Below the pieces are notes generated by a model. It was not told the DNA's origin. It was given only the letters and a program-made list of their open reading frames with translations, and did not search any database. Positions 7,118-16,931 of a DNA stretch of 64,000 bases are shown here, piece by piece. Position 1 is the stretch's first letter. Every line of letters begins with the position of its first letter. The position numbers were made by a program, and so were the translations under genes. This DNA is from Shewanella schlegeliana (GTDB lineage Bacteria > Pseudomonadota > Gammaproteobacteria > Enterobacterales > Shewanellaceae): assembly GCF_016765635.1 (NCBI RefSeq), contig NZ_JAESVD010000005.1, positions 310,001 through 374,000 of the forward strand, read 5' to 3'.

Positions 7118-7283
7118 AGCCTGCTCCCCCACTGTCAAATAGATATTTAAGACTCATAACGGCACAGTGTATTCAAATCACTGCCGTTAACATCGATAAC
7201 GCTATCATCAGACTAACTCAAACCGGCTGAATACAAGCTGTATAAGCAATTTGTAAAGTGACAATTTGGCTATAGAGGAAATA

Positions 7284-7312
7284 AAAAAGAGGCGCATTTA
7301 GCGCCTCTTTTT
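7284..7312 (-). terminator. Terminator of the bacterioferritin operon
   Basis: AAAGAGGCGC (7286-7295) pairs with GCGCCTCTTT (7301-7310); followed by a T run on the minus strand. Confidence 0.85.
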
Positions 7313-7330
7313 ATTCATTATTGTATGACT

Positions 7331-7798
7331 CTACATTTTGCTCTGTAGATAATTTTGTAAACCGACTTTGTCAATCAATCCAAGCTGCTTCTCGAGCCAA
7401 TACATATGATCAGACTCAGTCTCCTCGAGCAAGACCTCTAAGATCTCTCGACTCTCATAATCACTTTTTTGCTCACAAAGCGCTATCGCACTGCGTAAGT
7501 TATCGGCGACTTGATACTCATAAGCTAAGTCATTCTTAAGCATCTGCTCTGTATCTTTACCAATATTAAGCGGTTCTCTGCTCGCCACATCGGGTGTGCC
7601 TTCAAGGAACAAAATACGCTGTACTAACTTCTTCGCGTGCTCTCTTTCATCATCTGACTCATGAGAGATCCGCTCATGTAACTCATTAAGCCCCCAATCT
7701 TCATACATCAAACCATGAACAAAATATTGATCCATTGCAGACAGCTCACCAGTGAGTAGTTTATTCAGAGTATCTATGACTTCTTGGTTACCTTTCAT
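7331..7798 (-). CDS. bfr: Bacterioferritin subunit lacking the heme methionine
   Basis: Iron-storage subunit of the ferritin-like 24-mer family; 155 residues. The di-iron ferroxidase residues are all in place (Glu18, Glu51, His54, a Glu near 94, Glu and His near 127/130), but residue 52, the methionine that binds heme between subunits in classical bacterioferritin, is Arg. It is the second gene of the pair, 12 bp after the first, and shares about half its residues with it. By comparison with two-gene Bfr systems such as Neisseria, a mixed shell with the neighbour is likely; that is inference. Confidence 0.9.
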   Translation of the reverse strand: MKGNQEVIDTLNKLLTGELSAMDQYFVHGLMYEDWGLNELHERISHESDDEREHAKKLVQRILFLEGTPDVASREPLNIGKDTEQMLKNDLAYEYQVADNLRSAIALCEQKSDYESREILEVLLEETESDHMYWLEKQLGLIDKVGLQNYLQSKM

Positions 7799-7810
7799 GT
7801 TAGCCTCCAG

Positions 7811-8278
7811 TTAGCTCATCTTTGACTGCAAGTAGTTTTGAATGCCCATCAGTGAAATAAGCTCTAACTGAGCTTCGAGCCAATCTAAGTGCTCCTCTTC
7901 ATCTTCTAACAGGTCTTCGAGAATGTCTCGGCTGACATAATCGGCCTCTAGTTCACATAAAGCTATTGCCTCGCGAAGTAACTGTAACTCCTCCTCGAGC
8001 ATCACCTTGTCACACTCAAGCATCTCTTGGCTATGCTCGCCAATACGAATTTTGTCGAGCTGCTGCAAATTCGGCAGACCTTCAAGAAACAACACCCGCT
8101 CAATCAACTTGTCAGCATGCTTCATATCTTGAATCGATTTCTTGTAAGCCTTCTCGTCTAGCTCACCTAATCCCCAATTTTTGTACATGCGCGCGTGGAG
8201 AAAATACTGATTAATCGCGGTAAGCTCGCTGGTCAGCACCTTGTTAAGCTGACTAATGACCTTAGGTTGTCCTTTCAT
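7811..8278 (-). CDS. bfr: Bacterioferritin subunit with heme methionine
   Basis: 155-residue bacterioferritin. Met52 (in QDMKHADK) can bind heme. The ferroxidase set is Glu18, His54 and the C-terminal Glu/His pair (EEEHLDWLE), but position 51, normally Glu, is Asp, which may weaken iron oxidation. Thus it complements the downstream subunit, which has Glu51 but no Met52. It is first in the operon, 20 bp from a perfect Fnr/EtrA box and about 100 bp from a Fur box, so iron and oxygen both probably control the pair. Confidence 0.92.
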   Translation of the reverse strand: MKGQPKVISQLNKVLTSELTAINQYFLHARMYKNWGLGELDEKAYKKSIQDMKHADKLIERVLFLEGLPNLQQLDKIRIGEHSQEMLECDKVMLEEELQLLREAIALCELEADYVSRDILEDLLEDEEEHLDWLEAQLELISLMGIQNYLQSKMS

Positions 8279-8298
8279 CTGTTCATCCTTAGTAAAAA

Positions 8299-8312
8299 TT
8301 GATCTATATCAA
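8299..8312. promoter_or_regulatory. Fnr/EtrA box upstream of bfr operon
   Basis: TTGATCTATATCAA is a perfect match to TTGAT-N4-ATCAA. It ends 20 bp before the first bfr start codon, so binding would probably cover or follow the transcription start and repress. Confidence 0.75.
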
Positions 8313-8378
8313 TATTCACAACCTAGAACAAAAAACACCCAAATTCAAATAAACTTTATATTTCAAAACCTTAATAAA

Positions 8379-8397
8379 GAAAATAATTATCATTAGC
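8379..8397. promoter_or_regulatory. Fur box upstream of bfr operon
   Basis: On the minus strand GCTAATGATAATTATTTTC matches 16 of 19 positions of the Fur consensus GATAATGATAATCATTATC. It lies about 100 bp before the first bfr gene, a distance that could fit activation or relief of another repressor. Confidence 0.7.
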
Positions 8398-8565
8398 ACT
8401 ATATTTTCCACTTGGTAATTGGTGCGGACAAATCAGTTAATTATGTAAGGAAACTAAGCAATTAGTAATGAAAGTCACAATTAAAATAGACAGGTTAGAA
8501 GCCCAAGCGGGGGCGGGATATTAGCTCAAGCAGTAATAAACGCGAGATTTAGTGAAAATTGATAT
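8398..8565. other. Non-coding stretch between bfr and nqrM
   Basis: The gap from 8279 to 8611 holds the Fnr and Fur boxes and the nqr terminator. In the remaining 8398-8565 I see no gene, repeat or clear promoter. Confidence 0.6.
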
Positions 8566-8590
8566 AAAAAAGGCTCCTAAAAGGAGCCTT
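8566..8590 (-). terminator. Terminator of the nqr-apbE-nqrM operon
   Basis: AAGGCTCCT (8570-8578) pairs with AGGAGCCTT (8582-8590); a T run follows on the minus strand. Confidence 0.85.
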
Positions 8591-8611
8591 AATCTGCGCC
8601 GAGTAAACGAG

Positions 8612-8833
8612 CTAAATAATACGATTCTGCTCTAATTTTTCACGACGTTCTTGTTCAGCCATTTTGGCCTTACGTTTATCGCAAGGGTCGTCACAATCAC
8701 AGGCTTTCTCGATTCCGAGTGCACCTAGGCCACCACAGCTGCCAGCCACTGCTTTCTTCTTAAGTAAATAACCGATCGACATTAAGAAAAAGAATGCCAG
8801 TAATACGACAAATGCCGCAATAAATGTGCTCAT
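8612..8833 (-). CDS. nqrM: Na+-NQR maturation protein NqrM
   Basis: Small membrane protein (73 residues) needed to assemble the Na+-translocating NADH:quinone reductase, thought to deliver iron to the NqrD/NqrE site. It has one N-terminal transmembrane helix (about residues 4-22) followed by the cysteine-rich loop CGGLG...CDCDDPC. The ATG at 8831-8833 with GGAGA upstream is preferred over the TTG four codons earlier. It is the last gene of the nqr operon, 12 bp after apbE. Confidence 0.9.
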   Translation of the reverse strand: MSTFIAAFVVLLAFFFLMSIGYLLKKKAVAGSCGGLGALGIEKACDCDDPCDKRKAKMAEQERREKLEQNRII

Positions 8834-8845
8834 ATTCGTCTCCAA

Positions 8846-9862
8846 CTACTGAGTAACGAAAGGTTTGAAGGCTTCGCTATAGAAAACCTTAAAGCCGTCA
8901 TCTTGCTTTTCAATTAGCATTATCGCTAGATGCTCACGTTTAGCAAGTTCTAATGATGCTTTTGTGCCCAACACCATCATGGCTGTTGCGTAGCCATCTG
9001 CAACCATTGATTCAGGGTGCAGTACAGTAACCGAAGCCAATCGATGATTTATCGGGTATCCCGTACGCGGGTCAATCAAGTGAGAAAAGCGCTGTCCGTC
9101 CTCTTCATAATAATTCCGATAATCGCCCGATGTGGCCATCGCCATGTTCTTAGGTGAAATGACCTGTTGTACTGCGGTACCTGAATCTGATGGCTGCTCT
9201 ATTGCGATACGCCATAGTGAACCATCGGCTTTAGTGCCTCGAAGACTAATTTCGCCACCAATCTCAACAAGATAGCCAGTAGGGTGGTACTTATCTAGCA
9301 GTGCTGCGACTTTATCGACACCAAAGCCTTTCGCGATAGACGAGAGATCCACATAGATGTCAGGATTCTGCTTACTGATCCTATTACCATCGACCTCTAT
9401 TGCTTCAATTCCTGTGCGATCCATTGCTGTATCGATCTCTTGCTGCGAAGGGATCTGCGTTGGGCGCTTATCGGGACCAAAACCCCATAAGTTAACGATA
9501 GGACCTAGGGTGATATCCAGAGCTCCATCTGTTTTTTTGTAAAGCTCGATACCTTCCTCAATGACGGTCGCGGTATCGGCCGATACTTGCATTCGCTCTG
9601 GGCGGGTCATCTGATTAAACTGAGATAACTCTGAATCAGGACGATATGTCGACATCTGATCGTTAACCTTTTCAAGGGCTAAATCGATCTCAGCTTGCAA
9701 TAAGTGGGGGTCAGGCATCGTTTCATTAGGCACGACCTTAATATGATAAGTCGTCCCCATAGTGTTGCCAGACAGTGAAATCACTTCAGCTTGTTTAGAA
9801 CAACCTGAAATAAAAAAGGCTAACCCGATAAGGGCCAGCCAATTTACTAAGGTCTTAACCAT
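8846..9862 (-). CDS. apbE: FAD:protein FMN transferase ApbE (lipoprotein)
   Basis: Attaches FMN from FAD to threonine in (S/T)GAT motifs of NqrB and NqrC. It is exported and lipid-anchored: the signal peptide ends in the lipobox ISGC (Cys21). The 338-residue protein has the ApbE fold motifs GNTMGTTY near the N-terminus, DLSSIAKGFGVD in the middle and HLIDPRTGYP toward the C-terminus. Position directly after nqrF (29-bp gap) fits its role. Confidence 0.95.
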   Translation of the reverse strand: MVKTLVNWLALIGLAFFISGCSKQAEVISLSGNTMGTTYHIKVVPNETMPDPHLLQAEIDLALEKVNDQMSTYRPDSELSQFNQMTRPERMQVSADTATVIEEGIELYKKTDGALDITLGPIVNLWGFGPDKRPTQIPSQQEIDTAMDRTGIEAIEVDGNRISKQNPDIYVDLSSIAKGFGVDKVAALLDKYHPTGYLVEIGGEISLRGTKADGSLWRIAIEQPSDSGTAVQQVISPKNMAMATSGDYRNYYEEDGQRFSHLIDPRTGYPINHRLASVTVLHPESMVADGYATAMMVLGTKASLELAKREHLAIMLIEKQDDGFKVFYSEAFKPFVTQ

Positions 9863-9891
9863 TTTGACCTAGATCTCCAATAAGCGAGAGG

Positions 9892-11139
9892 TTAGCCACC
9901 GAAGTCATCCAATAGGATGTTTTCATCTTCGACACCAAGGTCTTTCAGCATACCGATTACGGCAGCGTTCATCATTGGCGGGCCACACATGTAATACTCA
10001 CAATCTTCAGGTGCTTCATGATCACGCAAGTAGTTCTCATACAATACGTTATGAATAAAGCCTGTGTATCCGGTCCAGTTGTCTTCAGGCTGAGGATCAG
10101 AAAGAGCAACATGCCATTGGAAGTTATCATTCTCTGCCGCTAGGCCATCAAAATCTTCAACATAGAACATTTCACGGCTCGAACGTGCACCATACCAGAA
10201 ACTCATCTTGCGCTTAGACTTAAGACGCTTAAGTTGGTCGAAGATATGAGAGCGCATTGGCGCCATACCAGCACCACCACCGATGAACACCATTTCGGCA
10301 TCGGTATCTTTAGCGAAGAATTCACCAAATGGACCAGAAATCGTCACCTTATCACCCGCTTTTAGGCTAAAGATGTACGAAGACATCTTACCACAAGGCA
10401 GAGACAAATTGCGTGGGGGTGGTGTCGCAATACGTACGTTTAACATGATGATCCCTTCCTCTAAAGGATAGTTCGCCATCGAGTAAGCACGGATTGTGTC
10501 ATCATCAACCTGAGATTCTAGCTTGAAGAAGCCAAAGTGTTCCCAATCACCACGGTATTCAGCAGGAATATCGTAGTCTGCATATTTTACATGGTGCGCA
10601 GGGGCTTCAATCTGAATATAACCACCAGCACGGAAAGGAACTGAATCACCATCAGGGATTTGAAGCTTAAGCTCTTTAATGAAGGTGGCTTTGCTATCGT
10701 TTGAGATAACTGTACATTCCCACTTTTTAACACCAAAGATCTCTTCTTCAAGTTCAATCTCCATGTCCGATTTTACGTTTACCTGACAAGATAAACGACA
10801 ACCGCCACGAGCTTCCCCTTTAGTAATATGATCCATCTCAGTTGGTAGAATATCACCACCACCTGATTTAACGTGTACTTTACACTGACCACAAGTACCG
10901 CCACCACCACATGCAGACGAAACGAAAATCCCGTTCTCTGCTAAAGCGCCTAGTAGCTTTCCACCTGCAGCTGTTTTAATTGCTTTATCTGCATCATCGT
11001 TGATGCCGATTGTGACATCACCACTTGGTACTAACTTTGATTTGGCAAACAAGATGACCAAAACCAAAATCAATACAATCGCGGTAAACATACTCACACC
11101 GAGATATACATCGATTGGTGTAGATTCAAGAATACCCAT
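9892..11139 (-). CDS. nqrF: Na+-NQR subunit F (NADH-oxidising)
   Basis: Entry point for electrons: oxidises NADH and passes electrons through FAD and a [2Fe-2S] cluster. The 415 residues comprise one N-terminal membrane helix (about 12-30), a ferredoxin domain with cluster cysteines in [13 protein letters not shown] and a later CRLSC, an FAD domain with RAYSMANYP, and an NADH domain with [13 protein letters not shown] and the C-terminal CGPPMMN. It is the sixth gene of the operon. Confidence 0.97.
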   Translation of the reverse strand: MGILESTPIDVYLGVSMFTAIVLILVLVILFAKSKLVPSGDVTIGINDDADKAIKTAAGGKLLGALAENGIFVSSACGGGGTCGQCKVHVKSGGGDILPTEMDHITKGEARGGCRLSCQVNVKSDMEIELEEEIFGVKKWECTVISNDSKATFIKELKLQIPDGDSVPFRAGGYIQIEAPAHHVKYADYDIPAEYRGDWEHFGFFKLESQVDDDTIRAYSMANYPLEEGIIMLNVRIATPPPRNLSLPCGKMSSYIFSLKAGDKVTISGPFGEFFAKDTDAEMVFIGGGAGMAPMRSHIFDQLKRLKSKRKMSFWYGARSSREMFYVEDFDGLAAENDNFQWHVALSDPQPEDNWTGYTGFIHNVLYENYLRDHEAPEDCEYYMCGPPMMNAAVIGMLKDLGVEDENILLDDFGG

Positions 11140-11187
11140 TAACTTATCCTTAAAGGTTCAAATTAAGACGTCGTTATGGTGTCTCTA

Positions 11188-11796
11188 TTACAGAGACACT
11201 CCAGAAAACGACATGAAACCTAGAGCCATCAAACCTGCAGTCACAAAAGTGATACCGAGACCGCGCAGCCCATCAGGAACATCAGCATATTTCAACTTTT
11301 CACGGATACCAGCCAGTAGCACGAGTGCTAATGCCCAACCGATACCAGAACCTATGCCAAACACCAAGCTTTCACCTAGGTTGTAGTCACGCTCAACCAT
11401 GAAAGATACCGCACCAAAAATCGCACAGTTTACAGTGATTAGCGGTAAGAAAATCCCCAACGCATTGTATAGTGGTGGGAAATACTTATCTAATGTCATC
11501 TCAAGGATCTGAACCAAAGCCGCAATCACACCGATAAAGGTAATGAACTTCAAGAAGCTCAAGTCAGCATCCGGAACACCAGCCCAAGCTAATGCACCTG
11601 GAGCGAGTAAACTTTGATAAATAATTTGGTTAACTGGAACTGAGATAGCCAGTACCACGATAACTGCAACACCCAGACCCATGGCGGTTTTTACTTTCTT
11701 CGATACCGCAAGAAAAGTACACATACCAAGGAAAAAGGATAGCGCCATGTTTTCAATGAAAACAGAACGAATTAATAGACTAATATAATGTTCCAT
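11188..11796 (-). CDS. nqrE: Na+-NQR subunit E
   Basis: Integral membrane subunit of 202 residues with about six helices, homologous to NqrD and RnfA. The two half-site cysteines, in a GMCTF context in the first helices and in NCAIFG near residue 120, fit the pair that with NqrD holds a membrane iron centre. Gap to nqrD is 5 bp. Confidence 0.97.
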   Translation of the reverse strand: MEHYISLLIRSVFIENMALSFFLGMCTFLAVSKKVKTAMGLGVAVIVVLAISVPVNQIIYQSLLAPGALAWAGVPDADLSFLKFITFIGVIAALVQILEMTLDKYFPPLYNALGIFLPLITVNCAIFGAVSFMVERDYNLGESLVFGIGSGIGWALALVLLAGIREKLKYADVPDGLRGLGITFVTAGLMALGFMSFSGVSL

Positions 11797-11801
11797 TATG
11801 C

Positions 11802-12434
11802 TTATCCTTTCGCTTCAACTTGCTCTGGCTTCATCACACGAATAATCCAGATCAATGCACCGATCAAGAAGAACGCACTAGGAGGCAGAAGCAATAGACC
11901 GTTAGGCTGATACCAGCCACCGTCTGAAACCTTGCTCAAGATTTCAACGCCGAATAATGAACCATTACCAAACAATTCACGTACGAAGCCAACTGATAAC
12001 AAGATTGCACCGTAACCAAGACCATTACCGATACCGTCCATGAAGCTCATCATAGGAGGAGTCTTCATTGCATAGGCTTCAGCACGGCCCATTACGATAC
12101 AGTTAGTAATAATCAAGCCAACAAATACCGATAGTTGCTTAGCAACATCATAAGCGTAAGCTTGCAGTACTTGGTCAACCACGATTACCAATGACGCAAT
12201 AATCGTCATCTGTACGATAATACGTACGCTGCTTGGAATGTGATTACGAATTAATGAGATAAATAGATTTGACAGAGCACATACTGCTGTAAGTGCAATC
12301 GTCATTACCAATGCTGTTTCCATCTTACTGGTTACAGCCAAGGCACTACATACACCCAAAATTTGTAGAGCAATCGGGTTATTGCTGAGGATAGGTCCGA
12401 TTAGAACCTGTTTAAGTTCTTTAGCATCAGCCAT
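11802..12434 (-). CDS. nqrD: Na+-NQR subunit D
   Basis: Membrane subunit of 210 residues with about six helices, paired with NqrE around the iron centre; cysteine contexts LGVCSAL and [10 protein letters not shown] are visible. Its start overlaps the nqrC stop by one base, so the two are translationally coupled. Confidence 0.97.
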   Translation of the reverse strand: MADAKELKQVLIGPILSNNPIALQILGVCSALAVTSKMETALVMTIALTAVCALSNLFISLIRNHIPSSVRIIVQMTIIASLVIVVDQVLQAYAYDVAKQLSVFVGLIITNCIVMGRAEAYAMKTPPMMSFMDGIGNGLGYGAILLSVGFVRELFGNGSLFGVEILSKVSDGGWYQPNGLLLLPPSAFFLIGALIWIIRVMKPEQVEAKG

Positions 12435-13231
12435 TAGCTAAGTCCTCCATTACGAGCTTTGTCGATGAAGCGTGCAAAGCCTTCATTACCTAACCAAAAC
12501 TCCAGCGAATACTGCACACCGTTACTGGTTAATGTTGCACCTGAAAGGGCATCAACACCATAAACAGTTTCCGCAATAGCTGGGTTTTTAGTGATAGTAA
12601 TCGCCAACTCGCCCTTATCGTTATATAACTTTTTACCTTGCCACTTAGCAACCCATTGTGGGTTTTGTACTTCACCGCCTAGACCAGGTGTTTCACCTGC
12701 ACCAGAAAAGTCGTAATAAACTAAGTTTTGAATGCTATTCAGATCTGGATCCAATGCTAAAAATGCATACATCGTTGACCACAGACCATAGCCTTTAATC
12801 GGTAAAATAACGCTAACCAGATGACCAGCATCGTCTTTAACCAAATAGACAACAGCATCATTAGCAACACGCTTTACTGACGCGATATCATTTTTAGGCA
12901 CAAAAGATGATTTAGGATCTCGAGCGGCTTTTTTCATATCAAACGTGTTGCCATCAACACCTTCAACAAAATCACCGGTACTCAGTGAAACCACTTTTGC
13001 TTCAACATGTTTGTCGTAAAGTGCCAAGATGTCAGCCTTAGACACATCGCCATCTTTAGTCGAAATCAAATTTGCCGCTTCTAGGATGTATTTTTGCTTA
13101 TCGAGAAGCTTGTTTTCCTGCTGAATCGGTTTCAACAAAACTGCAGCTGTCGAAACGAACATAGAGCAGATAAAGCACAAGCCTACAACAACAAAAATTG
13201 TTCTTCCGAATGAATCTTTATTACTAGCCAC
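12434..13231 (-). CDS. nqrC: Na+-NQR subunit C (covalent FMN)
   Basis: Periplasm-facing subunit with one N-terminal helix and an FMN bound through a phosphoester to the Thr of SGAT (in [13 protein letters not shown], about residue 225). The GTG at 13229-13231, preceded by GGAGGAT inside the end of nqrB, gives 265 residues beginning with the conserved [10 protein letters not shown]; the frame runs open further upstream but that part is not family-like. It overlaps nqrB by 8 bp. Confidence 0.96.
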   Translation of the reverse strand: MASNKDSFGRTIFVVVGLCFICSMFVSTAAVLLKPIQQENKLLDKQKYILEAANLISTKDGDVSKADILALYDKHVEAKVVSLSTGDFVEGVDGNTFDMKKAARDPKSSFVPKNDIASVKRVANDAVVYLVKDDAGHLVSVILPIKGYGLWSTMYAFLALDPDLNSIQNLVYYDFSGAGETPGLGGEVQNPQWVAKWQGKKLYNDKGELAITITKNPAIAETVYGVDALSGATLTSNGVQYSLEFWLGNEGFARFIDKARNGGLS

Positions 13232-14423
13232 GAGCAATCCTCCGCTTGATATTCGACTGAACCACGAAATGGTCAAATAATGGAGCAAATAGGTTAGCGA
13301 ACAAGATGGCCAACATCATGCCTTCAGGGAAAGCAGGGTTGATAACACGAATGAAAATGGCCATAGCACCAATAAGAATACCGTAAGCCCATTTCGCGTT
13401 ATTAGTGAAAGACGCCGATACCGGGTCTGTCGCCATAAACATCATACCGAACGCAAAGCCACCTAATACAAGGTGCCAGTACCAAGGCATTGCAAACATT
13501 GGATTCGTGTCACTACCGATAAAGTTAAGTAGGTAAGAAACAGCAATCATACCGACCATCACACCACCAACGATGCGCCATGATGCGATACGGGTGTAGA
13601 TGATAACCGCGCCACCAATCAAGATAGCCAGCGTAGAGACTTCACCAACAGAACCAGGAATGAAACCGAAGAAAGCGTCCCACCAGTCTGCCGTTAGTCC
13701 GTACTCCAGTGTGCCTTGCGCCGCTTGACTCAGTGCAGTAGCACCAGAGAAGCCGTCAGCAACAACCCAAGTGGTGTCACCAGACATGTTTAGCGGGTAA
13801 GCAAAGAAGAGGAATGCTCGACCAGCCAGTGCAGGGTTTAGGAAGTTACGTCCTGTACCACCGAAGATCTCTTTCGCGACAACCACACCAAAGGTGATAC
13901 CTAAGGCTACCATCCATAAAGGAATGGTCGCAGGCAGTGTCAAAGCAAAAAGAATTGAGGTAACGAAGAAGCCTTCGTTTACTTCATGACCACGGACGGA
14001 GGCGAACAAGACTTCCCAAAAACCACCGACAGCGAATGTCACAGCATAGATGGGCAGGAACCAACAGGCACCGTACCACATCAACGCGGCAATACCTGAG
14101 CTTGCGGTCAATTCCGTACCAAATAACCCAAATAGGGCGACTTGCCATGTGTCTGGAGTAGAGAAGCCAGCAGCAAGTGCTTCTTGCGCCTGAAGACCTA
14201 CGTTATACATACCTACAAACATCGCAGGGAATGCACAAGCCCAAACCATGATCATCATACGTTTTAGGTCTAAGTTATCACGAACATGGGTACGTCCCTT
14301 GTTCACCAGACCTGGAGTGTAAAAGACAGTGTATGCCGCTTCAAAAAGCGCATAAAACTTCTCGTATTTTCCGCCTTTTTCAAATTGCGGTTCAATATTC
14401 TCGAAAAACTGTTTTAAGCCCAT
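13224..14423 (-). CDS. nqrB: Na+-NQR subunit B (Na+ channel, covalent FMN)
   Basis: Main membrane subunit and probable sodium path; 399 residues with about ten helices. The second covalent FMN site is the Thr of SGAT in [11 protein letters not shown], and [11 protein letters not shown] is the usual motif before it. It overlaps nqrA by one base. Confidence 0.97.
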   Translation of the reverse strand: MGLKQFFENIEPQFEKGGKYEKFYALFEAAYTVFYTPGLVNKGRTHVRDNLDLKRMMIMVWACAFPAMFVGMYNVGLQAQEALAAGFSTPDTWQVALFGLFGTELTASSGIAALMWYGACWFLPIYAVTFAVGGFWEVLFASVRGHEVNEGFFVTSILFALTLPATIPLWMVALGITFGVVVAKEIFGGTGRNFLNPALAGRAFLFFAYPLNMSGDTTWVVADGFSGATALSQAAQGTLEYGLTADWWDAFFGFIPGSVGEVSTLAILIGGAVIIYTRIASWRIVGGVMVGMIAVSYLLNFIGSDTNPMFAMPWYWHLVLGGFAFGMMFMATDPVSASFTNNAKWAYGILIGAMAIFIRVINPAFPEGMMLAILFANLFAPLFDHFVVQSNIKRRIARG

Positions 14424-15757
14424 TAGCCTTCCCTCACTATCGTATCTAAGCAGTCACGTAGATATGATGCATAATCATATTTACCAGGACATACGAAAGT
14501 ACACAGTGCTAAATCTTCTTCATCTAACTCCAGTGCACCTAAAGTTGCTGCGCCATCATAGTCGCCAGAAACAAGGTCACGAAGTAGCATGGTAGGAAGA
14601 ATATCTAGCGGCATAACACGCTCATAGCTACCGATAGGTACCATGGCGCGATCTGAGCCACCAGTGCTCGTAGTCATGTTAAACATGCGAGAAGATGAAA
14701 GATGGCCTAAGAATGCACGAGTGATTGAGAACTTTTGAGCACCAGGCATCGCCCAGCCAATAAACTCTTTCTCTGTGCCCTCTTCCAACAAACTCACTTG
14801 ATTATGGTAACGACCAAGATAAGCATGTGGTCCAGTTGCATTGCGGCCATTTAAAACTGAACCGGAAATACAACGGATATTGCCTTGTGCCACTTCGCCG
14901 TCAGTCAATTGCGCCATAGAAGCACCCATTTGGGTACGAACTAGACGAGGCTTAAGCGCTTTAGGGCCAGCAATAGCCACTACACGTTGCGTATTTAGCT
15001 CACCAGTCACAAAAAGCTGACCGATAGCGATTACGTCTTGATAGTTGATATGCCATACCGTTCTGTTAGCAGAGGCTGGCAGTAGATAGTGAATGTGTGT
15101 GCCAGGCAATCCTGCAGGATGCAAACCAGCAAACTCTTCAACTTGAGCATTAGCAGCGGGAATATCAGCACCAGGTGCCTTACAAAGGTAAACCTTACCT
15201 TCTGTTAGCTTAGAAAGAAGCTTTAAGCCATTCTCAAAATCTGCTTTGTGCTCAGCAATCACGATAGCAGGGTCGGCTGCTAGCGGTTGCGTATCAATCG
15301 CGGTGACGAAAATACCAGCGGCGACAGAGTCAACTGCGGGTACTCGACTGAAAGGGCGTGTACGCAAAGCCGTCCACAAGCCTGACTGGATCAGGTTGTC
15401 ACGTACTTGCTTCGGTTCAACTGTATCGATTGCAGTGGCGTCATATTTAGCGAAAGAGATAGATTCATCCCCTTCTACATCTATAACAACAGACTGCAGA
15501 ACACGTTGAGCGCCCCGGTTAACTTCGGAAATTATGCCACTGGCTAAAGCAGTATATATCACGCCAGGGTTCTTTTTATCTTCAAAAATAACCTGACCTT
15601 TCTTAACTTTGTCTCCCACCTTAATTTTCATGGTAGGACGTAAGCCGATATACTCTTCACCCAAAGTAGCTACGTGTTTGATGGCAGGGCCATCATGGAT
15701 AACTTGCTCTGGCCCGCCTGCTATAGGCAGGTCCAATCCTTTCTTTATTGTAATCAT
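14423..15757 (-). CDS. nqrA: Na+-NQR subunit A
   Basis: Peripheral, cytosolic-side subunit involved in quinone binding; the first gene of the operon. The ATG at 15755-15757 begins [14 protein letters not shown], the conserved family start, and gives 444 residues; a TTG 11 codons earlier lacks a ribosome site. The ribosome site at the chosen start is weak (GTGGAT). Confidence 0.96.
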   Translation of the reverse strand: MITIKKGLDLPIAGGPEQVIHDGPAIKHVATLGEEYIGLRPTMKIKVGDKVKKGQVIFEDKKNPGVIYTALASGIISEVNRGAQRVLQSVVIDVEGDESISFAKYDATAIDTVEPKQVRDNLIQSGLWTALRTRPFSRVPAVDSVAAGIFVTAIDTQPLAADPAIVIAEHKADFENGLKLLSKLTEGKVYLCKAPGADIPAANAQVEEFAGLHPAGLPGTHIHYLLPASANRTVWHINYQDVIAIGQLFVTGELNTQRVVAIAGPKALKPRLVRTQMGASMAQLTDGEVAQGNIRCISGSVLNGRNATGPHAYLGRYHNQVSLLEEGTEKEFIGWAMPGAQKFSITRAFLGHLSSSRMFNMTTSTGGSDRAMVPIGSYERVMPLDILPTMLLRDLVSGDYDGAATLGALELDEEDLALCTFVCPGKYDYASYLRDCLDTIVREG

Positions 15758-16320
15758 ATCCACAAGCACTACGTTATGAAGGAAAGACAATGCGCCGCGT
15801 TCCTGCTAAACACACAAGTTTAAAACAAACCATTAACGTGTTGAGCTAGCGCAGATTTATCACGGAAATGCGACAGCAATCACGCTAGTCGCGCGCATTT
15901 TACCGCAAATATCACAAGGTAGCCATGAAAATTGTGTCTGTTTTGAAAGCTTGCGTACGTTTTGATTACAAACTAGCAAGATAGATGAAGAGATTAAGAG
16001 TTTTCGAATATAGCTACAGGCCACATTCCCCATACAATTAAAGGGGTTAATTAACTTTGACCTCATTATAGCAGCAGAAAGATTACATCAAATAATAAAA
16101 AATCCGATTATTTCCAACTGCACACTATTTAACCTAACAAGATCTCGCTCACGAAGATTTTCGTCTGTTAAAAAAGCAATTTAGCACGCCCTTTGAGTAG
16201 CAACAATTGATTAACAACTCAATATTCTAATGTTATTTCTCATTGAGTTAGATCGCTATAAATAAGCTTCTCAATGAAATTTGCACTAAAAGTCGGTGAA
16301 AGAGTGCTCTCTAGTACAAC
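15758..16320. other. Long nqr leader and luxS-nqr intergenic region
   Basis: About 560 bp without a gene. A candidate minus-strand promoter lies about 310 bp before nqrA, which would give the nqr mRNA a long untranslated leader. A 68-codon frame at 15860-16066 begins inside the -10 box and is rejected. I see no riboswitch that I recognise. Confidence 0.5.
16065..16092 (-). promoter_or_regulatory. Candidate nqr promoter
   Basis: TATAAT (16065-16070) with TTTGAT (16087-16092) upstream at 16 bp on the minus strand. The -10 is perfect, the -35 moderate. Confidence 0.5.
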
Positions 16321-16342
16321 AAAAAACGGCCGTAGCCGTTTT
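16321..16342 (-). terminator. luxS terminator
   Basis: AAAACGGC (16323-16330) pairs with GCCGTTTT (16335-16342), with a T run on the minus strand. Confidence 0.8.
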
Positions 16343-16373
16343 ATTGTTAATAGACTTTTGCCTATATGAGCAC

Positions 16374-16883
16374 TTATAGGCCGTTTAAGATCTCAGCACT
16401 TAACGCTAACTCATCGTTGCGATTCACATTAACCCCCGCAGAGATGACATTACGGGCAATCTCTTTTGCTTGCTCGAGCGAGTGCATCTCACAGGTACCA
16501 CACTGATATTCGTTAAGCTCGGGAATATCTGATTGCGCAGCAACCTTAAGCACATCTTGCATGGCAGCAAGCCAAGCATCGGCTACCACAGATTCGCTCG
16601 GCGAACCGATAAGGCACATATAGAAGCCTGTACGACACCCCATAGGAGAGATATCGATGATCTCAATGCTATCTCCGTTAAGGTGATCACGCATAAAGCC
16701 AGCAAACAGATGCTCTAAAGTATGGATACCACGCTCACTCAAGATCTCTTTGTTAGGCGCGCAAAAACGCAAATCAAATACCGTTATCGTATCGCCTTTA
16801 GGCGTCGCCATGGTTTTAGCGACACGAACCGCAGGCGCATTCATTCGAGTATGGTCAACGGTAAAACTATCTAATAACGGCAT
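16374..16883 (-). CDS. luxS: S-ribosylhomocysteine lyase (AI-2 synthase)
   Basis: Cleaves S-ribosylhomocysteine to homocysteine and DPD, the precursor of autoinducer-2, in the activated methyl cycle. From the second ATG (16881-16883), which is 8 nt from GGAG, the protein is 169 residues beginning [14 protein letters not shown] as is standard. The metal site HTLEH (residues 54-58) and CGTCEMHS are present, as is the catalytic Cys in GCRTGFYM. A first ATG two codons earlier is too close to the ribosome site. Confidence 0.97.
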   Translation of the reverse strand: MPLLDSFTVDHTRMNAPAVRVAKTMATPKGDTITVFDLRFCAPNKEILSERGIHTLEHLFAGFMRDHLNGDSIEIIDISPMGCRTGFYMCLIGSPSESVVADAWLAAMQDVLKVAAQSDIPELNEYQCGTCEMHSLEQAKEIARNVISAGVNVNRNDELALSAEILNGL

Positions 16884-16931
16884 ATTCATTTCTCCAAATT
16901 CGCTCTAACGTGCTTATGAGCATGGGTTAAG

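Noticed and set aside
15860..16066. 68-codon minus-strand ORF in the nqr leader
   Set aside because: Its start codon overlaps the -10 box and there is no ribosome site or family resemblance.
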